DNA of 8,235 nt from an uncultured Phocaeicola sp. (GTDB lineage: Bacteria > Bacteroidota > Bacteroidia > Bacteroidales > Bacteroidaceae): positions 1 to 8,235 of the forward strand of contig CAUBDX010000052.1 of assembly GCA_958434805.1 (NCBI GenBank), given 5' to 3'. The notes under the pieces were generated by a model. It made no database searches, was not told where the DNA came from, and worked only from the letters and a program-made list of their open reading frames with translations. Below are positions 4,666-8,235 of the stretch, one piece after another. The position numbers and the translations under genes were made by a program. How positions within the stretch are numbered: the stretch's first letter is position 1; each line of letters begins with the position of its first letter.

Positions 4666-7022
4666 CGTCTGGTTTTTCCGGATTTAAGTATCCCTAGCAC
4701 TATATAGCATAATATAGCCCAAAAACTGAGCCATGCCGGATGTGCGATTATGACATCGATGGTGCGTTCTTCGAATATGACATTCTGTTCCTCTTTGGAC
4801 ACAGCACGAATATACAGTTTGTATTTTCCGGGTTTCAGATTGGCGAAATGGATTATGTTTTCTGCTCTCGGGGGACTCCAGGTAGTATAAAAGCCTTCCA
4901 GTTTCCAGCTGTAAAGCACATTGGATGGAAAGTCGTAGTTGATGGTCGATACTTTTAGTGAGAAAGTATTTTGATTGTGAGACAGTTTCAATACTTTTAT
5001 ATCATCGATATCTTCCGTCAATGGAGAATTTTCTTCACCGGAGAATACAGGCTGATAGGATAGTCGGAAATCACTTAGAATAATTTTGGAAAATTGATAA
5101 TGAGGAAATTTAATATCCTTGGGAAACTCGATGGCACCGTCTATGCTGCCGAATATAAATCCTTTATCTTTGAGTAATACACCGGCAGAAGCATTGAAGT
5201 TGGCAGACATAAGCCCTTGCTCTTTAGTCCAGTTATAGAATAATTTATCTTTGCTGGAAAAGCAGGTGATACCGTTTTCTGTACTCATTATGATATTTCC
5301 GTTCACTTCGGGCAGTATGGTAAAGATGCTGTTGGTGAGTAGTGCACAATTATCTGTGTGGAATTGTTTGAAGGTATTTTTGCCGGGGTTATAAATTATT
5401 AGACCGGAACCACTGGTACCGACGTACAATAATCCGTTGGGAGCTTGATAAAGAGTATTGATGTAAGTAGACTCTCCGGGAATCTCTATATATTTATATT
5501 GGCTTGTGTTCTTATTTAGCAGATACAAACCGGTAGCAGTGCCAATCCACATGTGGTCACTGTCTTTTTCTCTGATAGATGTAATTGAATTTACCCCGGG
5601 GTATAATTTTACCTTATCATTTTTTAAGTCAAAGCATTTTAGATTGTAATATCCTCCGGACCAGATATTTCCTTCGGAATCTTTTATCATATCTCGGATG
5701 TATTTGTCAGGGCGCATATTGATAGGCGTCAGCAATGAAGGAGAGAAGTACTCCACAGAAAGTGCTTTCTTGTTAATTTTGTAAATACCGGAAGTATATC
5801 CACCTGCCCAAATAATTCCGGGAGTAACTTCGCACAAAGCAATGAATATATGGTTCTTATCTTTGAGTTGTTTGTCAAAAGAACTCAGGAACGAATGCCA
5901 TTGACGTGTTTTAGTATTGTAAAGACTGATACCGTTGCCGGTACCAAACCATAAGTCTCCTTCGCTATCTTCGATGATGGTATGCACATGATCATTAATC
6001 AGAGATTGCTTGTTGCCGATGGAATGTTTTATCCAGTGGTAGTTTTGATATCGGTTGTCGACTATGGTGATTCCCGTAGGATAATTGGCAAGCCATATTC
6101 TCTTTTCCTCATCCACATAGATATCATTGATGATATTTCCCATCATCTCGTTATTGCTTTCGTAGTTGGTGGTGAGATAAGGATGTATCACGCCACTGTT
6201 AGCCTGAATTTTGTAAATCCCCATACCTTCGGTAGCAATTAAAAGTTCATTCTCGTTCAGGGCACTGATTTGGGTAATATTGACATCGCTTAAATCTGTT
6301 TCGGAATGAAGAATTTGGCGCGTGGGCAAATCATAGGCAAAGATGCCCTTTTCGAATGTTCCGATAAACAGTCGTTTCAATACTCTGTGATAATAGAGTT
6401 CGCTGATTTGCCCTTTGATTTCATCCAATGGAGGAATGGGAATTGGCTGTAACTCATTGTCATTTATACAGCAATAGCGTATTCCCTTTTCTGTCGCAAT
6501 GAAGAAATGGGAGTTGTCTGATTGTACCATAGAGGTAATGTTGCTGCTCAGTGGGTTGTAAATACGTGAAATTTGATCACTCTGCGTATTATATAGTATA
6601 ATCGAATCTTTGTCGCACAGCCATATATTGCCTCGATTGTCTAAATAGCTGTATGAAATAGACAAGGATAAGTTGGCAGGTTTATAGGTGGGTATAAATC
6701 TGTCAAACTGATGATGATATTCAAATATTTTTCCGGTTTTACCTACAATCCATAAGTTTTCTTTCTCTCGAAACAGCCATGTAAGATGATTTTGGGCATT
6801 TCTTTTATTTTCTTCGTCAACTAATTTATAGTGTTTTATTTCTTTGCCATTATAGCGGTCCATTCCCTCATTGGTAAGAAACCACATATATCCTTTTGAG
6901 TCTTTTTGAATGTTGAATATTCTTCGGTTGCTCAGTCCGTCTTCTATCCCTATATATTTGTACGTTTGCCCCATAGCGATAAAAGGCAGTAAAAAGAACA
7001 TGAATAATATATTCCTTTTCAT
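4656..7022 (-). pseudogene. hybrid two-component-type sensor, truncated after the membrane helix
   Basis: The N-terminal 788 residues of a Bacteroides HTCS-type sensor, which normally detects a glycan breakdown product in the periplasm. The start is the ATG at 7022: an in-frame TTG lies 18 bp further upstream, but the signal peptide MKRNILFMFFLLPFIAMG starts at this Met. Next come repeated Reg_prop blades, for example NIQKDSKGYMWFLTNEGMDR, IIEDSEGDLWFGTGNGISLY and MIKDSEGNIWSGGYYNL. A Y_Y_Y domain follows near residues 690-755 (YSWKLEGFYTTWS, FANLKPGKYKLYIRAV). One membrane helix is AWLSFWAILCYIVLGIL. The protein then ends in KSGKTRRAA, about nine residues later. Family members continue with histidine kinase, receiver and AraC-type HTH domains for several hundred residues, all absent here. 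The last codons and the TAA fall in the phage end, so the gene was cut by the insertion and its remainder should lie beyond the other phage end. No signalling output is possible from this piece. Confidence 0.88.
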
Positions 7023-7076
7023 GCTAATTTTGGTTTTCAAATATGTAAACGCGATAATACTGATATGTTAGTTTTA

Positions 7077-7108
7077 CAAAGTAAGAGAAAAAGAATAGAA
7101 GATACAAC
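7077..7108 (-). promoter_or_regulatory. possible promoter of the sensor gene
   Basis: On the minus strand TTG (7107-7105) is followed after 20 bp by TTacTTTG (7084-7077), one base from the TAnnTTTG consensus. The start would be near 7070, giving a leader of about 50 nt to the ATG at 7022. Confidence 0.4.
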
Positions 7109-7314
7109 TAAAATGTATTCTAAATTAAGAAACAGTTTTGATTTTCTTATTTCTTGACTCAGTAACAAAAGTCTGTGGCAAGTATTGGATATGTTTTTTT
7201 ACTTCGAAATCAAAAATAGGCTTTTCCTTTAAAGAAAAACTGGGTGTAAGCCACATTCTAAAAGATAGAGAACAAGCCGAGAAATAGGTTGAAAATATAA
7301 TTCTTTGGCAGAAA

Positions 7315-7351
7315 AAAAGTGTAATTCTGATTGTTAATGAATTGCACTTTT
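7315..7351. repeat. inverted repeat over the -33 region (candidate operator)
   Basis: AAAAGTGTAATT (7315-7326) and AATTGCACTTTT (7340-7351) are 12-bp arms with one mismatch, separated by 13 bp. The repeat covers the -33 region and ends 2 bp before the -7 element of the rightward promoter, a position suited to a regulator. It could also be a chance AT-rich palindrome. Confidence 0.5.
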
Positions 7352-7361
7352 ATTATTTTTG
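7331..7361 (+). promoter_or_regulatory. Bacteroides-type promoter of the MG2-like gene
   Basis: TTG at 7331-7333 and TAttTTTG at 7354-7361 (exact -7 consensus), spacing 20 bp. The predicted start is near 7367, about 33 nt before the ATG at 7401. Confidence 0.65.
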
Positions 7362-7400
7362 TATACATATTATTTCATAATAAAATGCAACTACGGAGTT

Positions 7401-7784
7401 ATGAAAAAGATTATTTTATTATACTTCATATGTTCTTTTTCTATATATGCGCAAGGACGGAATTTTCTTGCAAATGAAAAAACGAATGGAACAAGTACTA
7501 TAGATAGTTTGTTCTCTTCGGTTAACAAACAATTGTCTGGTTATCCTTCAGAGTGTATATATCTGCAAACAAGCAAAGGAATTTATGAAGCCGGTGAAGA
7601 CCTTTGGTTCAAAGCCTATCAGCTGGATGTACAAACCTTCGGCTTATCGGATAAAAGTAAGACTCTTTATCTGCAAATGATTAATCCGAACGATAGCGTA
7701 GTCTGGCAAGAAAAATATCAAGACGGTATCGCCAATGGTATCAAAGGCGGTATCATAATAGGTGAAAATATCGGTAAATACTAG
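7401..7784 (+). pseudogene. secreted MG2-like protein, truncated to its N-terminal domain
   Basis: 127 residues from the ATG at 7401. An in-frame upstream ATG (7359) would put 14 residues before the signal peptide and falls inside the promoter. The signal peptide MKKIILLYFICSFSIYAQ is clear. The mature part has CIYLQTSKGIYEAGEDLWF at about residues 51-69, then KTLYLQMINPNDSVVWQEKY at about 88-107. This matches the first macroglobulin-like (MG2) domain of large Bacteroidetes exported proteins, usually many hundred residues, some with TonB-plug-like domains. Similarity fades after WQEKY, where GGTATC occurs three times within about 35 bp, and a TAG follows at 7782-7784. No continuation is visible in other frames to the window end. 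It is therefore probably a deletion remnant, although a short functional protein cannot be excluded. It is divergent from the sensor gene. Confidence 0.65.
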
Positions 7785-7963
7785 TAAGATTTTGGTAAAT
7801 ATATACTTAATTGGGATTAAGTCAAAAAGTGTGTGAGCATAATATTTTGAGAAAATTCGGGTCACTTATTATTCTTTGGGGGGGTAAATGTCATACCACA
7901 AGCAAAGGGAAGAATAAGCCGTTTCCCATGGTCGGCCAAGGTCTTTTAAACGGAAGATTATTA
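7785..7963. other. gene-free stretch before the tandem repeat
   Basis: No supported gene. It contains a G7 run near 7877-7884 and no similarity to the missing part of the MG2-like gene that I can see. The only reading frame that crosses it runs into the tandem repeat and has no plausible protein character. Confidence 0.5.
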
Positions 7964-8073
7964 CAGTCTGCGACGGCAGACTGTACAGTCTACTGCAATG
8001 GACTGTACGGTCTACAGTAGCGGACTATACAGTCCGCTGCCGAAGACTATAGTAATCTGACGGACAGACAGGC
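7964..8073. repeat. tandem 22-bp quasi-palindromic repeat, about five units
   Basis: Units are 7964-7985, 7986-8007, 8008-8029, 8030-8051 and a decayed 8052-8073. The first four share CrGTCy at the start and GACTrTA at the end with variable middles, so the start of each unit is the complement of its end. Unit 1 forms a 9-bp stem (ACAGTCTGC at 7963-7971 with GCAGACTGT at 7976-7984), and AGCGGACT (8019-8026) pairs with AGTCCGCT (8031-8038). There are no unique spacers of constant length, so it is not a CRISPR array. Function unknown. Confidence 0.8.
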
Positions 8074-8158
8074 ATAATAGAAAGGATGAAAACGCTTAGT
8101 CCGGCTAATGAAACAACGTAGGGAGGGCGCCTATTTATGGGCTCAGTTGTAATTCTTG

Positions 8159-8183
8159 GGGGATTAACATTTGTTAATTCCCC
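8159..8183 (+). terminator. hairpin near the window end, terminator or leader element
   Basis: GGGGA-TTAAC pairs with GTTAA-T-TCCCC (10 bp, one bulged T at 8178, loop ATTT). Only TTT follows, so termination is uncertain. It overlaps the -33 element of the possible promoter at 8170-8201. Confidence 0.4.
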
Positions 8184-8201
8184 TTTATGCATACACCTTT
8201 G
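8170..8201 (+). promoter_or_regulatory. possible promoter for a gene beyond the window
   Basis: TTTG at 8170-8173 and CAccTTTG at 8194-8201, 20 bp apart; the second element is one to two bases off the Bacteroides -7 consensus. No start codon with a convincing frame follows before the window ends. Confidence 0.3.
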
Positions 8202-8235
8202 CTAATCTATACAGAAAGAACCTCTTATCTACTAC

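Larger units (their letters stand above)
7041..7400. other. divergent intergenic region, no gene
   Basis: An AT-rich 360-bp gap between the divergent sensor and MG2-like genes. It holds a promoter-like element for each direction and one inverted repeat near its right end. The middle part, about 7110-7310, shows no reading frame and no clear motif. Confidence 0.6.

Noticed and set aside
4672..4677. A third AAAAAC copy (minus strand) just outside 4665 as another phage end repeat.
   Set aside because: Its flanks (GG...CC) differ from the two ACAAAAACGA copies, and placing the end beyond it gives no terminal TG. It is kept only as uncertainty on the junction.
7811..8020. A 69-codon frame running into the tandem repeat.
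   Set aside because: It has no ribosome-binding site, ends inside the repeat array, and its composition is not protein-like.
7964..8073. CRISPR array.
   Set aside because: Units are contiguous with no spacers, the middles are part of the 22-bp unit, and no cas gene is nearby.

Overview
The window looks like the right-hand end of a Bacteroides/Phocaeicola-type prophage joined to host chromosome. Three things point to Bacteroidetes: promoter elements of the TTTG / TAnnTTTG type, a hybrid two-component-type sensor built of propeller repeats plus a Y_Y_Y domain, and a secreted MG2-like protein. Base composition changes from clearly GC-rich (about 1-1560), through intermediate (to about 4480), to AT-rich beyond about 4660. 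This fits a mobile element on the left and host DNA on the right.

Positions 1-1903 hold most of a diversity-generating retroelement (DGR). The window opens on the last bases of a variable repeat (VR) and the C-terminus of the target protein (stop at 81-83). A cluster of hairpins follows, then a good Bacteroides promoter (213-246), then a template repeat (TR, about 279-383) whose coding-equivalent strand carries 11 AAY codons. A structured spacer comes next, then a DGR-type reverse transcriptase (599-1903) with FDITKFY, SSQ and YCDD motifs and an unusual extra C-terminal domain of about 105 residues. A small gene (1900-2385) overlaps the RT stop by ATGA and resembles DUF4376-type phage proteins.

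Positions 2386-4665 are the remaining right arm. A dense set of nested inverted repeats (2405-2549) serves as a plus-strand terminator. It also looks like a minus-strand structured RNA of about 130 nt with its own promoter, terminator and possible pseudoknot. It is followed by a small HTH-like protein (2565-2807), a short thymidylate-synthase-family enzyme whose substrate-reading Asn is replaced by Asp (suggesting dCMP rather than dUMP; 2886-3524), and a Dam-like adenine methyltransferase (3620-4474). The last two probably form a DNA-modification module at the phage end, in the position that mom has in Mu. Direct repeats TCGTTTTTGT at 4622 and 4647, and a 5'-TG reading inward from 4665, look like the transposase-binding right end of a Mu-like phage. 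Hankyphage, a DGR-carrying Mu-like Bacteroides phage, is the obvious comparison.

Positions 4666-8235 are host. The element interrupts a minus-strand sensor gene just after its transmembrane helix, so the kinase and regulator half is missing and the stop codon comes from the phage end. A divergent intergenic region holds promoters for both directions and an inverted repeat over one of them. After it lies a truncated gene for a secreted MG2-like protein (7401-7784), a gene-free stretch with a tandem 22-bp quasi-palindromic repeat (7964-8073), and a hairpin with a possible promoter at the window edge. No tRNA, rRNA, CRISPR array or insertion sequence was seen.
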